In this document: positions 31,546 through 52,851 of the stretch, one piece after another
How the letters are laid out: each line of letters opens with the position of its first letter
How positions within the stretch are numbered: the first letter of the stretch is position 1
Source: Bemisia tabaci
Lineage: Eukaryota; Arthropoda; Insecta; Hemiptera; Aleyrodidae
Reading direction: 5' to 3'
Length of the DNA: 64,000 bases
Assembly (NCBI RefSeq): GCF_918797505.1
Contig: NC_092793.1
Location: 68,939,660 to 69,003,659, forward strand
The notes under the pieces: generated by a model
The model's input: only the letters and a program-made list of their open reading frames with translations
Database searches by the model: none
Told to the model about the DNA's origin: nothing
Position numbers and translations under genes: made by a program

Positions 31546-34500
31546 GCTTTTCACGCTTCTTCAAAGATTCACAGAACACGTCAGTTGTAGCACTCTAATA
31601 GCAGAGTACCAATAAAGTTAGAGTATTACTAGTTAGTGACACGAGAGCATGAGACTAGAGTATCTAAGGCCAATAACCGAATCGGTGAAGCGGTCATTTT
31701 TAAGAAGATTTAAGCGCCAGACATGATAACACAAGAAAATCATTGGAAACTCTAGTAAACAACCCGTTTTAAATCGTAGATTAATTAATAATGTGATTAA
31801 ATAATTCATTGCTTCCATTTTTTAGAGCTCGGGTCTATTACAACGTGTTTTGCTGTTCTTCTCCTTATAATTTCTGGTACCAAAGTCCTCTTCAGAATTA
31901 CCGAACAAAATTAGTGATTATCTTCACCTACTTAATTCACAGACTGGGCAAAAACATAGGCAAGTTCTCTCAGATTGAGCGATGAGACAAACCTTCGCAA
32001 AACTACGTAAATTATCTCCATAAAAACTGGCAAGAAAAAAATTGAATCAACACTTTTGGCTCCCTAGAATCAGTTTATACCAATTGAAAATTAATTCCTC
32101 GGAAAGGCCAGGGGTACAAGGGGGACGGGATGAGAGATCGATCCGGTCATGCAAAAATAAGGAGGTAGCACTACTTGAATGAAATTATTGGGTGAACACA
32201 TTATTCTTTCAGAGGGAAACTGCTAGCGCATTGCTTTGAGCAAAGAAAACCATGAACTGTGGGTTTTATGCAAAGGAAATAGTGAAGCCAGCGGTCTTAT
32301 GTGGACAGCAATCTGGAGGCTGCTTTAAAAAATGTGAAGGAAAAAATTTTCTGCGCCCCTGGAACAGGCCACAGTCAGTCACTTGAACTAGAGCTCGCTC
32401 ATGGTATATTCAGACAAATGTCATGTTGTTGTTTAGATCACCCCTCATCAGAGGTGCCATCTGACTGCATGCATTAACCTATTGAGGGGTGCTAATTCAG
32501 AGCTAATCAGCATAGAGAAAATACAGAAGGTGGTGGCAAGCGGAGAAATGTACTTTTCTACATCACAGCTAAAAATGAAGCCGCCCTTCTGAATTGGTCA
32601 ATAGTATCGCAGGAAAACTGGGACCTTTTTGAAAAATAAAGGGAGCGGGAAAGGTTGTGAGTTTCCCACTTATTTTGGCTCGGAAGACTTATAATTATTG
32701 ACTTTTTATGTTTCAACATGTTTTTTTACCCATGTTTGACTGTAAGTAACTGAAAATAATTTTTGAAGTTAAAAATTTATATTTCATATACTTAATAACA
32801 ACTTTTATCTCGACTCGTCCCGTTTGGAAAATATAAACATGTTAAATTACTTTCTGTACGTCAAAAAAGCAGAAATTGGAGGGTCATGGTTACTGAAGTT
32901 CAAATTTATGACTTTCAATGTTAGATTCAGTGGTGATGTAGGCCTTTACACAGGTTTCGTACTAAAATGTACTTTATTTTGAACACGCTGCCAGTCCGTG
33001 TAATTTTCTACTTTACAGCCAATATTCAAGATGGCTGCCTTGCACCTTCTTTATTTTCTCTATGCCTAATCAGAGGTTAACGTTTGTCTCCAAATACGGT
33101 GCGCGAGCTCTACTTCAGCAGAACTTGGGAAGTTTGGTTCGTTGACGAAGCAATGCAGGTTTCGATAGATGGAGCAGATTTAGAATGAGAAATATGTAGG
33201 AATACAAATGCACCATGAAATTCCAAATTACTTATATGTGTTGATTATCCGTAAGGAAAAGAAACTTGATTTGCTAGAATAAGGTAAGTCCTCGTGCTAG
33301 GAATAGTACTTAATTTAAAGTATTAATGGGGGTGTGAACAAGGGTTTGACATCCTCGAGATGAGATTTTTCCATGTGTACTTCCTACAGCTCATAAATGG
33401 TATACTTGGACAGAAGTTTATCCCAGCTTGAAACAATTCTTGTCAAGCAGTCCCTGATAGTGTACGCGTTGACCTGCTGAGTAATGCTGACTTCAGGGTA
33501 TTCAGCAATCAACTTTCATCTAAACATGAGCTGCACAAACTCTAGATAGGAGCTGATGTCTGAAATAGTAGTTGGTGCTTACCGAATGAATTACTGAATG
33601 ACTTGGAGGCAGATGAGTAAGACAGAGGGGCTTCTCTCTCCTGAGGTTTGAATGACTGAGGCAAGAAAGGCTCACAATGGTTAAGGATTCGAGGAATAGC
33701 TAATTTAAAATATCTAAGTATCTAAATTCACGTCACTGGAAGGCAGGCACCAGTTTGTTATGAAGCGAAAGAATCATCAAATCGTCGTTAGGCTTTGCTG
33801 GAAATTGTTATAAATTCACATGCAGTGGAAGCCCCCATAATTTAATGAATACAGCGGTCAGAAATCGAACTTTTCATCAGAAATAACATGAGTTATCCAG
33901 TCAAGATAGGAGCATATTAAAATACTTAAAGAATTTGAAACATTGATGTTTACAAACAACATTCAGTCGATGATGGGTGACAAAAGACATAGACTTTAGC
34001 AATGCAGCGAAAGCCTGCTGATGAAAGTTGCTTGGAGCATACAAGTTTGGACAACAGGTAGCAATGCAAAAATATAATCAGCGATTAAGATTGAAAACAA
34101 TGCAACTAATAATAAAATAAAAATAAAATGTGGTGGAAAAGAAAAACTGAAATACCTTCGAGCAGGCAGGTTATGGTAAAACACTAAAACAACAAACACT
34201 CACACGAAAGAAAGATAAATTAAAACTGGTAAAAAGCAAATGGGGTAAACTGAAAACTAGAAATTTCATGCAATAATACGGCAGCAAAACAAGTCATAGT
34301 AATTATCCACTGAGGTCAATAATCGCCATTTAAAAATTCTAGGGATGTCTAGGCGATCAGAAGACCACAACTACAGTTCAACGTAAATTACTTTCTCAGG
34401 AAATGGTGAAGAGCGCAGCACCATTCAACAAATAGCTGAAGTTGGAACTGCTTACGTAAGAGCGCAGCACTGCACTGGGCTAAGAGAATTGAATTAAAAA

Positions 34501-35536
34501 TTTTCCCGCGCATTCATTTCTTTGAATGGTAGAATCAGCAATATTTTCTGATTTGCCTCAATGCTTTGTTGGAGACACAAATTCATTCTGAAAGATCCAT
34601 GACAAAACGCACGCCAGCTGCAATGACAGTCAAATGCTTCAGGATACAAGGAAGCCACTTGACATGAGCAGTGGCATGAATCGCCTTACTTGGATACGAT
34701 AACTAACTATTATCTCAGGCTCATTTTAGAAACAATCATATGTGCCAGTAAATTTCCCGTACAGATAGGTGCTTTTAGGGATGGGTCAAAAGAGTAGCTT
34801 TTGATAACAAGAGAAGGTCCATTTGAAACTTATTTTTAGTAGATCATAATAATATCTGATGTGGGAAATATTTGTAAGAGGAAAACTGGAGTGGAAAAAT
34901 TGTACATTTTGTGGAACATGTATTGAATAGTGCTTTGAATTACTGATTTAGTGGGACAAAAGATTTCTCATGTACCAAATTAACAATACGAGTTGATCAA
35001 ACATGATGTGATTAAAGACTTCTAGAATAATCTTGAGAATACAAAATTTGAGAGAAACCTTGATGCTATTCCTTTCTCTTTATATTTGTTTTAAATTACA
35101 CTTGGAAAACATAAGCTGAAGCTTTTCGGGACTGCTATCATCAGGGCTGTTACAAGCAAGGGACAACACATGAAAATATATTCCTTTATGTTTATGTAAA
35201 GTGCATTGTTTCGGAAAGCTCTGATGATGGGATTTGAAGTCCTGAGAAGCTTCTGCTCATGTTTTCCAACTGTAATGTAAAATATAAGGAGAGAAAAAAT
35301 GGTTTGTCTCAAATTCATTGTGTAATCTTTGATTGGGCTAAAAGTTAGCCCCCTACCCCAAAAAAAACCTATTTTAACAGGAATGTCATCTGATAAACAG
35401 AGAACAAGATGTAAGTGCTAAGAAAAAATGAGAAAAAAAAACCAACCAAAATGTTTGTTGTTGTTTTGTATTTATAATTTAAAAAACAAATTAGAAAATT
35501 GGGCAAGTATTTACAAAAAAAATATGGATATTAAAT
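31546..35536. other. intergenic DNA downstream of Rpt5, nothing recognised
   Basis: AT-rich, with no frame above 75 codons and none of the MITE families of the left part. The last few hundred bases (about 35,100-35,536) probably include the Rpt5 3' UTR; no canonical AATAAA was found close to the stop in gene direction. Confidence 0.45.
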
Positions 35537-42655
<7,119 letters not shown>

Positions 42656-44817
42656 GATTGCACTTTCCTAAAAAAATGTAAATAATCAAATTCAGCTGAT
42701 TCACGCCGCTCGCATTCACACAACACAATAGTGCTGCTCCAGACGGTTGAAGGGATAACTAAACTCTGTCGGGAGATTTGAGTGCATTCATAATGCGCCT
42801 GAAAATGCAGCAGTGGCAACTGTACTTGCATGCAGCTCTTTGATTACATGACGTACTTTAAAAATCATAATATCGATTTTTGCTCGAATCAGTGAGAAAA
42901 AAAAACGTCGTTGTGAGATAAAAGCCACTGTAGTTGTGGAAAAACAAAATACAGAAGACTCCATCTCTGATTTTTGTTTTTTAGGATGATTTTTACATCC
43001 TTTCTTCCAAAAAAATTTTTTTTTGTTGATCAGGTTTTGTTTCCATACTGACAAGAGTAAATACTTGCAAGGGAATGTTGACTCTTCTTTCATGGAACTG
43101 ACATTCTGCTTCTAAATAATGTTTTATCCATAAGTCTTGCTAGACCTAGTCTAGACCTATTGAAAATGCAAATTTCGATCTGCTTCATTTGCAGCAACTG
43201 CTTAGCTTCACATTCTTTTGTCTTTTTATTTATTAATTCCTGAGGAACAAAATTAATTCATGTTTGTCTAAAGTGCTTACTAAAGATATATGATGGAGTT
43301 AGGCGGTTGAGATATAAAAAACGAGGTAACTCAGTATGAGCGAGAGTTTGGAGGGATAATTCGCAAAGAGAAAACAGAGACAAAGCTGGCCAGCTTCAGA
43401 GACGATTATGCTATCATTCATAATGTGAAAAATGGCTCGAATCTCTGACCCGATGTTCTTTAGAGTATTAGGAAGAGTGTTGAAAAACTAAAAAGCAATT
43501 TTTTCTACCCTAGACTAGTTCTCCTGCTGGTTTGAACAATGTGAGGTTCCACCTTGGGGCGCATTTGCTTGACTTTATCACATTTGTTTAGGTAAAGTAA
43601 AAGCTAAGATATTGAACAATCCTTCTCTCATCACTGTTTGAGGTTAGGAGGATAAGACAACAAATTCAGAGAATTGTTTGGTAAATTTTTAAAATTCAAT
43701 GATTGGAGCCAAAATCAATGCAAGCAGTAATCAAAGCTCAAACTGATGATGAGGCCAAACAGGTCTTAAAAGTACAGTCTTTTCTTAGAGATTATGAGTG
43801 AACAGGAGTTTTAAAAAGAAATTTCTCTTAAGTATTCCCCCTGTAGTGCTAATGTTTTTTCTGGATCTTCTCCTATTGTGTTTGAAAGCTGCATAATTCT
43901 TGTGAACACCCTATCTTGAAAAAATTCAGATAATACTAATTCCCTAGCTATTTTTGAAGAAAAACTTCTTTCTCCGGCTATACACCCAAGTTCCACTTAT
44001 ATAGAATATGTTTCTGGGTTTGAATAAAGTTTTTGAGAAAAAAATCTGCAAGATGATGAGGGTCCCTAGTGCTTGTAGACTTTAATTCTGCAGATATATT
44101 TTTAAAAATTAATTTTTCAATAAAATTGATAATATAGGAAAAAAATTAAGAAAAGTTGGGTGGGGCCAATTTTAATTTAATTAGAATAAAAACAAAACAC
44201 TTAATGATTAAAATATCACAGACAGGAGGTAAAATTAGTAGTTATCTACAGTCCACTTCTGGTGCAGGTGAAACATGGTGCTACTCCTCCGATACACTGG
44301 AAACTGAATGTTTTAAATCACCATTTCCTGTTAAAAATAAAAAAATTGAGTAATATTACAATACTATTCTCTTGAAGTTTCCAGAGAATCATCACAATAT
44401 AAATTAATTTGCCGTCTGAAAAAAAAGTGTTGGATATATTTAGTCTTCCTATTCGAACGTGAGTACAGAGGGCCTAGATTAAACATTATTCGAAGCTGTA
44501 TGGCAGAGGCATGCGCCGATTTAGCTTCAGTAAAGCTTTCTGTTTTAGAAACAGAAAACATTACTTTAAGAATCTTTGATTAATTCCAATTTAAGAATGG
44601 CATTCTCATAGGAATAATTTAGGTAACGGGATCCAAGTACAGAACAAGAAAGAACCATTTGGGTAAAGAGATGCTTGAAATTATTGAGTGGTTGAAAAAG
44701 AGAACTACATACTTTGCTGTCATACATGTTTTCATTTCTTTCTTCATCCCTTTGGAAATTATGATGTGAAATATGAAAATAATGAAAAGGATGAAAAATT
44801 GAATATTCCAGTATATA
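42656..44817. other. Rpt5 to DUS1L intergenic region
   Basis: It should hold the Rpt5 promoter/5' UTR (right after 42655) and the DUS1L 3' UTR (left of 44818). AT-rich. No TATA box or clear polyadenylation signal was identified with confidence, and no other gene is seen. Confidence 0.45.
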
Positions 44818-47800
44818 TTAACCTTTTGTAGCTTTTCCCGTCAGATCATTCTTCTTAGACCTTTCTCTTTTAGTTTTAATGAGTATCCGGTGCCCTTCAC
44901 AATCCAAATTTTCATTATAGCATTTTGTCCGACAGCATACTTTGCAAAGCTTCTGCTCACATTTTGTACCCTGGAAAAGCAGAGAAAAAAAATTACCATT
45001 CATAAACTACTGAGCAAATGACTCACTAAAATAATTTCCATCTCAGATTTTTTAATAGACAACTTTCTTTGATACTCTGCCCTTTCTTTACCTTTCACCT
45101 CCAATTTCCACAGTTTGCAAAATGTGGTCAGTTGAACTAATTGTAAACAATCTTAGGTAAAATAAAAATGGATCAGTTGCGCTAATCACAGAATCTTGTT
45201 TAGATAATTTCAGATTTGGGATCAGTTAAAAATAATAACATCAATGCGAATACAAAATGTCCACATTCAATATTAAGAGATATTACCTTTCAAAAAACAC
45301 TGCAAATGATTGCATTCACTACAGTGGCGCATGCCATGGTGTTATCTATGTCATCTATGATTTAAGTGGAGCAACCAGCGAAAATGTGTGTATCACTAAT
45401 TGATCAATGATCATGTCACAAACTACCTTTTTTGAAAGGCGATGTCCTCGTTGATATTGAATGTAGAACCTGGGGGTTTCAATGGAGCTCATTGCTTTTT
45501 GCCAATCTATGAGCTTAAACCATGAAATACGATTCTGTGACAAGCAAAACCTACCCATAACCTAAGAAAATTTCATTTAAATGATACAATACAGCTTGAA
45601 AATCTGATTCCTTACTGCCAAGAGAAAATTAGGAATCTTCCAATTTTGGGTTTCCACTCTTCAAAATCTAAAACTTAGATCTTCAGTTTCTTAACATAAG
45701 AAAATAAGGCAGAATGTAAATACACTAAATACTGCAAAAATGGGATCAAATTATTGACTGTGAAAATGATACTTACTGCGGGATTCGAACATTTTGAGCA
45801 TTTTTCAAAAGTGCGCCTGGGGTTAAAGTTTATTTTGCCGATCCGTTTTAATCTTTTCATCTTCTTTTTTGATAAAGGAGAACCTTCTCGTTTGCAGCAT
45901 TCATTGATGTTCTAAAAAAAGGAAAAAATAAGGAGGTTAAAATAAAACGTGAGTAATGCCTTGATCATTTCTTTAAAGTCAAATAGACTCTAGCTCGAAA
46001 AAAAAAAACTAACAAGACAGTATTTGAACGACAGAAGAGAAGAAAGAAAGATAGCGGATACAGAATTTCGAAAGCTGTTTTAGTGTCTTTCAGACTAACA
46101 AAATGACACAAGAAAATGATTGATATTGTCACACACTGTGTCTCTTTGATACATATGAACAAAACCATTTTATGTAGAGGTTCAGGAAGAAAGATACAAT
46201 TTCAAAAACTTAACTTTTATGGCATGTATAACTTGAAGAATGGAAAATTTCTCTATTTCTCACTTGGTATCCTGTTAATATGGAAAATTGAAGTCCAACT
46301 CATGTTTCAAACGATTATCAAAAATGGATCTCAAACAATCATATTATGCAGTTCATTAGAGAACGATTTTTTTTTTTAAAAATTAAAGACTTCGAAAAAC
46401 TATTTTCAAAGTACTCGCAATCATGTGGACTGGTGAAAAAAATTCTTTGACAAACAAAACTAAAAATCATAGTGCAAATCTGGAAAGTACCTCTTTTTCA
46501 TTTTTGGTATCTCTTAATCTGCATTCTTCCATTTTTTTCAAATGATCCTCAGGGCTAATTCTTACATGAGGCTGACACAACCAGGGAGGAAGCCTTAAAT
46601 TGTAGTCTGAAACGAGTGCAAATATTAATTTATCAGAAGAAAGCTCAAAATGTGTCTTAATGGTGTACAAAATTTTCAGCAGTGCCTTCTATTTCATTTC
46701 CTAATGCGAAATTTGAATATTTTGAAAGTAAGACTTCAACATTTAGAGCTGCGCAAATGAAGAATTTTGAATACAAATCAAATACGAGAGGAAAAGATGA
46801 AATTATTCCAATCTTGTGAATGATTACAAATATATGATTTAAAATTAGGAAGGTAATACATACAGAATTTTGTTAATTAAATTTAATATTTTGATTTTCA
46901 CCTGTTAATTGCTTTGTTTTTGGTTGATTTCATACATGTGCTTCATTTTTTATGCCTGCTATTCAATTAAATTGTTAATTACTTCTGTCATTTACATAAT
47001 TTTATAAACATGATGAGAACACCTCACAATCTTAATGCTATTGAAAACCTGCACATGAGAGACACAAAACCTCTTGGGGCATTGGACCCTAGAGCGGTCA
47101 GGGGGCACAGTAAAGGGATAAAAATGTAACTTTCCACTCTTTGTTGGTATAAAAATCAACTGAACTACTTGAGACTTATTCTTCAGAGTACTGAAGAGAG
47201 CATTCCATTCAAAACTCAAAAACCAAATATTTGACCCTTCTTGCCAAAATTGTTTTCTCAAAAAAAGTGCCTCTACAAACAAAAGCTAGTGCTCTCCTGA
47301 TCAACAGTCATATTTAATTATTTTTATTTTCCTTGAAAAGAATTGAGATTAAAAATCAGCAGAACTGCAGGAGCCAGATATTGATGGTGAAACTGCAAAA
47401 AAGCTTACCTTGGTTGAAGTGAAATCTCCGCTCCTATTTTATTTTTTAATAGGAGACCGAATCGACATCATGACTTGAAAGTTTCGTAAAGTATTCTTCA
47501 TATGGAGAGGGAAAGTCACCAAAGTTTTCAAGTAATGTTGTTTAATAGCTTTCCATGTAGAAAATGAAGTATGACAGAAAATCTGCAATGCCGCAAACCG
47601 AGGTATGCATTCCCACAGTTTTTCCATCAATATGGGACCTGCGCCTAATAGATACCGGAGAAATAAAACTTCAAAAGTTTTTATATCAGATTTCTCTTGT
47701 TTTAATTACATTGGACAACACTATTGCCAGGATACTGCCCAACTTTGAGGTAAATTTAAACAATTTCATGAAATTTTGTACGTAAAATTTCATAACATGG

Positions 47801-50800
47801 ACACTTTTAATGAAATTTTTTATCTCTGAATGCATCGATCATACAGCCAAACTAAGAAAGGGTTACTGTACCTGGCTGTTCAAGATTGTATGGAACTTTT
47901 CCAGCATGGATAGGGGCAAACTGTTCTTTGATTTTTGCTATTACTTTTATGAAGTCCTCAACTGACTGTCCTTTGGCTATACCTGCTCGGAGATCAAATG
48001 TTTCCGGTAAAGAGAACCTGCAAAAGTAAAAAAGTGTCACTAATAGGTTTGATCGGCGATACATACTTTACAAGCGAAAAAAAGAATTTTGTAAATAAGA
48101 TCTGATAAAGAATTTTCCAAAAAATGAATATCTTAGGGCGTGATAAAATTCAGAGAAAACTTAGTAGCTGAACAATAACTTGTTGATTTTTGGGATGTGT
48201 ACAAGTAGTAAGGCAGACTTGATTCTCATTATGCTACTTCTGCAACAGGGAATTATATGCATACATACAGTGCTGAATTTGAGTGAGGGTGTTTCTAATT
48301 TCTAGCAATCAAAAATGGAAGGAGAGATCCATTGTTAATCTCAATCAACTAATAGAGGTAAAGCATTTTGTGATCCAACTGGTTGTTATTTTTACTTTCT
48401 TGCTCCTCTTGCAGGTTGAGGAAATATTGTCATCGTCCAAGAGAAAAAAAAAGTTGAGAATTTTTTTTCTTTTGATCTAAGGGAGATTGGATGGCTGTAA
48501 ATTAGTAAGGGATTATTCCACTTGAGTTTATTTGCTTATTTTCAACAGAATTTTGTTAAATTTTCAAAGTAATATTTTTCATTTTGAAAATTAACGCAAA
48601 CTCTGAAAAAAATGGCCAGGGGATTACAGGGCCCGATTCCGAACTCACACACCTAATAAGACTTGAATGATCTCACCTCAGTTGTGGATTTTTGAACTAC
48701 TAGATCTAAAATTGTCTAGCCATGTAAAGCTACTATCAAATTAGAGCGGAAACCAAGGAAAAAATGACTAGTAATGCTGGCTCTCTTCTCTACATACAAG
48801 TTTTGAGAAAATGATGAAATAAAACTTACAAAGTTTGGAGAATTTTAAACAAATGGCCACGAGTGTATGATGTGGGACATGGATGTAGTAAAACAAAATC
48901 TAGGTACTCTGCAGCAGCTTCCCAAACAGGAGGATTTAAACCCTCGAATACACCAGGATTATATAAATTTCCCTCTGCTGACATGACACCAACACAGCCT
49001 GTGTGCTCTAAACAGCGTTTGATATCTTGAAGGCACTGAATATTACCGTTTGCTATCACTGGAATGCTGACATTTTCTCTGAGGACAAAATAAAAACCAC
49101 TTATGATAATCTTAAATGGAAAAGAAATGTAGCAATATTAAAGTAAATTAGGTATAAAATATTACGTCAGAACTTAAAAAAGTTAGAGGTGACTTCAAAA
49201 AAAAAATCTGAAGACAGAGTAACTACTCATAATTTCGTAAATTATTTTTCCTATCATCCTTCTCAGAGAGTAACGAATTATTTCAGTAGAGGTGCATTTT
49301 ATGTTTTCATACAAAAACCAATGCGTATTCATTCCAGGTTTAGAGGTTTTCAAAACTCGTAAAAAGTAAATAGGTATTGTACTTGAGATTCAGTTTGGGG
49401 AGACCAGGGCAATTATTATTATTATTATTATTTTTTTTTCAAAAGAAATGAAAATTGGCAGAGAGTTCTCAAGGGGAGACTTCTAATAGTTTAAATAAAA
49501 TTTGCATTGAGCTAACATGATCAACTGATGCGCAACTTAGAGTTGTCCTCATGATCTAGTTACACTGCGTAGCACACCAGACACCTTTTTTTTCTTCGAA
49601 AGGACCACCAGATTAATATTGGTAAAATGATTACCTGACTGCTTTAATGTGATCCCAACTTGCCACACCGGTGAGTGGGCCTTTTTGCTCCCTTGTACGG
49701 CCATGAACCGTCAACATCTGACAGCCAGCTGCTTCCAACATCTGTGCATACTTGATCGTATGGTCAATGTTTTCAAAGACTCTAATTTTGCAAGTGATGG
49801 GTATCCTTAAATTATCGCGAAGAGTTTTGACTGGAAGGAAAAAAACCAGAAAGACATCAAAAAAAGGAGAAAAAGGGATTCCAGTTTAAATACTATTCAG
49901 TAAATTGCCTAACTTGTTGTTGTGTACAAGTTGTGTACATGTTATGTTATATCCACTGTTTATTTCCAAAGTTTAAAAAAAGTCGAGATTTATTCGGCAG
50001 ACAGATTATTAAACACTTCTGCTTCTTGTATAAAGACTCATTTTATTATCTTGTAAACTGATTACATCTTGACTTTTACATAACGGCTATTTAAGTTATT
50101 GATAGATGTCCTCTGACAGTGCATTCTAGATTTACTGTCCAGATAAAATAGTTCACTTTCCTCTTTCGAAATTCATCTGTTTCATACATTAAAAAAATAT
50201 CCTGTATATTTTGAAGCTGCATAAAAACTTTAAAGATGCTGACCCTAAAGTTACCAAAAAATGGGAGGTTTCGAATTTACTGAGAGTAACTTGGTTTTCG
50301 AGTCAAAAGGTAGCCATTGAAAGACTGCCCTTTAGAGGGCATCAACATATACTTTTAGTGAAAGCAAGTGATTCAAATTTTCATGTGTTTGGAAACAAAT
50401 ACTTATGCCTTTATGAATAAAATATTTAATGACCAGAGTGTTTGAAGCAGAGAATGTGGCAAACAGATTTCTCCTTTATTTATTTTTTCTTTTTTAAAAA
50501 AGAGGGGGGAAAAAATCAGTAACTTGGGGCTGTTTATTCCAGGGCGCCTTGATCAAAATAATTTTTTCAACAAGTTTAAACGAAAAACATTGGGAAGCTG
50601 AAGTATTCATTTTAACAGCTTACTTACCCATTTTTGTCAACAAGTCCCATTCGTCTTGTAAGAAAGCACCATAGTGACCTCTTTTAGCTATGGACTGGGG
50701 GCATCCAAGATTAATATCTATGGCATCACAGTGTGGCTCTACGATGCGAGCTGCTTTCAAGAGTGTCTCTGCATCATTTGCACAAAACTGTCAAATAAAA

Positions 50801-51206
50801 GAAAGATCAGAACTTAATACTTGAAAGAAGGAGAAAATTATATTGATTCAGCAGATATGTAGATAAATACTTATTCAGTTTGAGCTAAAGGATCTCCAAA
50901 AAATAACTTTTGATTTTTTCTTTCAATTCGAGTTCCAGTTTCATCACTAGATTATAACATATCTATGAAAAGAGACAAAATTTTCCTGCGTACCTGAACA
51001 ATTAGGGGTCTATCCTCCGAGCAGGTTTGAAAATTTTCCTTGCGGTACACCTTGTCTCTCGCAAAATTAGAGCTGTGGAACATGGGTGTATAGCATAACT
51101 GAGCACCATGCTTTTTGCTGAAAAGCCTCCATGCAAGTTCACTTGCATCAACCATAGGAGCCAGGATGAATTTTGGATGGCCAAGCGATTCCCATACATT
51201 TGACAT
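44818..51206 (-). CDS. DUS1L: tRNA-dihydrouridine(16/17) synthase 1-like
   Basis: This is a flavoenzyme that reduces uridine to dihydrouridine in the D-loop of tRNA (positions 16/17 in the Dus1 family). Eight coding exons fit in frame: 50994-51206, 50628-50787, 49635-49830, 48830-49078, 47872-48017, 46491-46606, 45777-45911 and 44818-44970, giving 455 aa; human DUS1L is slightly longer. The N-terminal TIM barrel begins with FILAPMVD (FMN-binding start). The catalytic cysteine is C100 in LGCPQ, with active-site K139 in CKIR and H167 in VHGRT, followed by ANGN of the flavin site. The C-terminus (about 385-445) is Cys-rich (KCSKC, LCKVCC, DCEGH), as in animal DUS1L, and probably binds zinc. An in-frame TAG lies directly before the ATG and TTTTAG precedes it, so the ATG may be the first codon of an exon following a non-coding 5' exon. 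The gene is intact. The RTE insertion lies 1.6 kb upstream of the start. Confidence 0.93.
47410..47626. mobile_element. family N MITE in DUS1L intron 5, degraded
   Basis: GAAATCTCCGCTCC, TAGGAGACCGAATCGACATCAT and AAGTATGACAGAAAATCTGC match the interior of the copy at 36797-37050; the termini are largely lost. Confidence 0.6.
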
Positions 51207-52851
51207 CTAAAACACGAGCGCATCATATACATTAACACTATACTTAAATCCTTTCTTAAGAGAGTGATTTTATCATTTTGGGACCAATATACCATTCAGA
51301 AACTGCAAAACAAAACTAATCTTTTACCGGGGGCTGAGTGAAACAAAATGGACTTTACCACAAGTTACAAGAAGAGTTACATATTTTTTGCAGTTGTCAC
51401 CTCGAGAATTTGAAACAATTAAAATTGAAATAAAGCTGCAGTTGGCCTCTAATGCATCATTCTTGTAAAGAGCTTTATTTCAGTTGAATATTAATGGGGG
51501 CATAATGCTGCCAATAATTTGCTCCTAGAAAGGAGGAAAGAAAAAAAAAACTGTAGAAATTTGCAAAGATCTACCAAGATGAATGAAAATTGTCAAAAAA
51601 CTTTACATTTGTCCATCTGGAAAGCAAAGTTTCCTCCCTAGATACAAATTAATATCTGGATGGTAAAATAGTGAAGGAAGAAAGACTGTATTGAAGTATC
51701 ACGTCCATAGCATTGACAAGGTATTGAAAAAAACTCTTATTATTCAAAAAGGAGTAACTCTTGAAACAAACTAAAAAAATGCACCTCAGTATAAACTAGG
51801 AAACCCTTTTTTAATTTTTTTTTTATTTTTGATATATATAAATGAAAATACCATCTTGCACTTTCATAAGTATCACTTAATTTTTGTAAACTGTAAAGAA
51901 AATTATGCATGGTATTGGTTTTGTATTTCAGATATTCATTAATGAATTCGCTTTGGAGAGGCTCTTGGAGAACAATGACGGAGAGGAATTTTGCGAACTG
52001 GGTTTGCAGTTTCCAACACAAGAGCACAACTTGGGGGAATCTCTTCTTTCCCTAGTTCCTTTTTGCATTTCCTATCAACTTCAGAATGCAAGAGAGTTTA
52101 GATCCTTAATTTTTTGGTGGCCCTTGTTATCACTTTTTTAAAATCAATTTTACTTATAAAAAGGCAAAAAGAATTTACCAGTTGGTATTTTTCGACAGTT
52201 AAATATTTAAGTTTGCTTTTTTCTGCTTGAGGCATTTTTCAGTAAATGATATTATTTGGGGAATATTGATGACGTCAGTAATTTAAGAGACAATTCAAAG
52301 AATCCTCTGAAAGATTTAGAACAGAGGAGAAACCCTAGGTGAAGATAAGTGTAACAGGGAAATTCAAGACTGGCTTTAAAGCCGAATCCCACGATGAGGA
52401 CAAGTTCAGTCAGTGGAAAGGGAATGATTGAGCTGAGGAATTATGCAATACTGGATCGAATGACAGTGTCCCAAATTAATGAGACACCATCCAAATTATG
52501 CAAGTTAATTGCACGGTTCAACAAACTGACAGATCCCAGCACCTCCTATTACTTTCAAGGTGCTAACCAGTGTTTTTGTCCAAATGAGAAAATTTCGAGA
52601 CAGCATTGTTGGTTGTTTTACTTTGAAAAAATTAGAAATGGGGAAAAAATTTGCGACAACTCTTTTAGAGATATAGACTTTCAGAGGTTAGCCATTGCAG
52701 AGCTATATGCCATAATGTGGATTATATTAAATCTTCCTTATCATCAAGGGCTTTCATTTAGGTTAAACTTGCTGGGAACAGATCCAAAGTACCTAGTGAT
52801 GAGGACAATTAAACTACTGATTTGATTAATGGATAAATTATTTGAGCTTAG
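51207..52851. other. DUS1L upstream region
   Basis: AT-rich DNA that may hold the DUS1L promoter and a non-coding first exon. A 143-codon plus-strand frame at 52394-52825 ends just before the RTE insertion. Its translation (HCWLFYFEKIRNGEKIC and around) is not recognised and it may be a remnant or chance. Confidence 0.4.
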
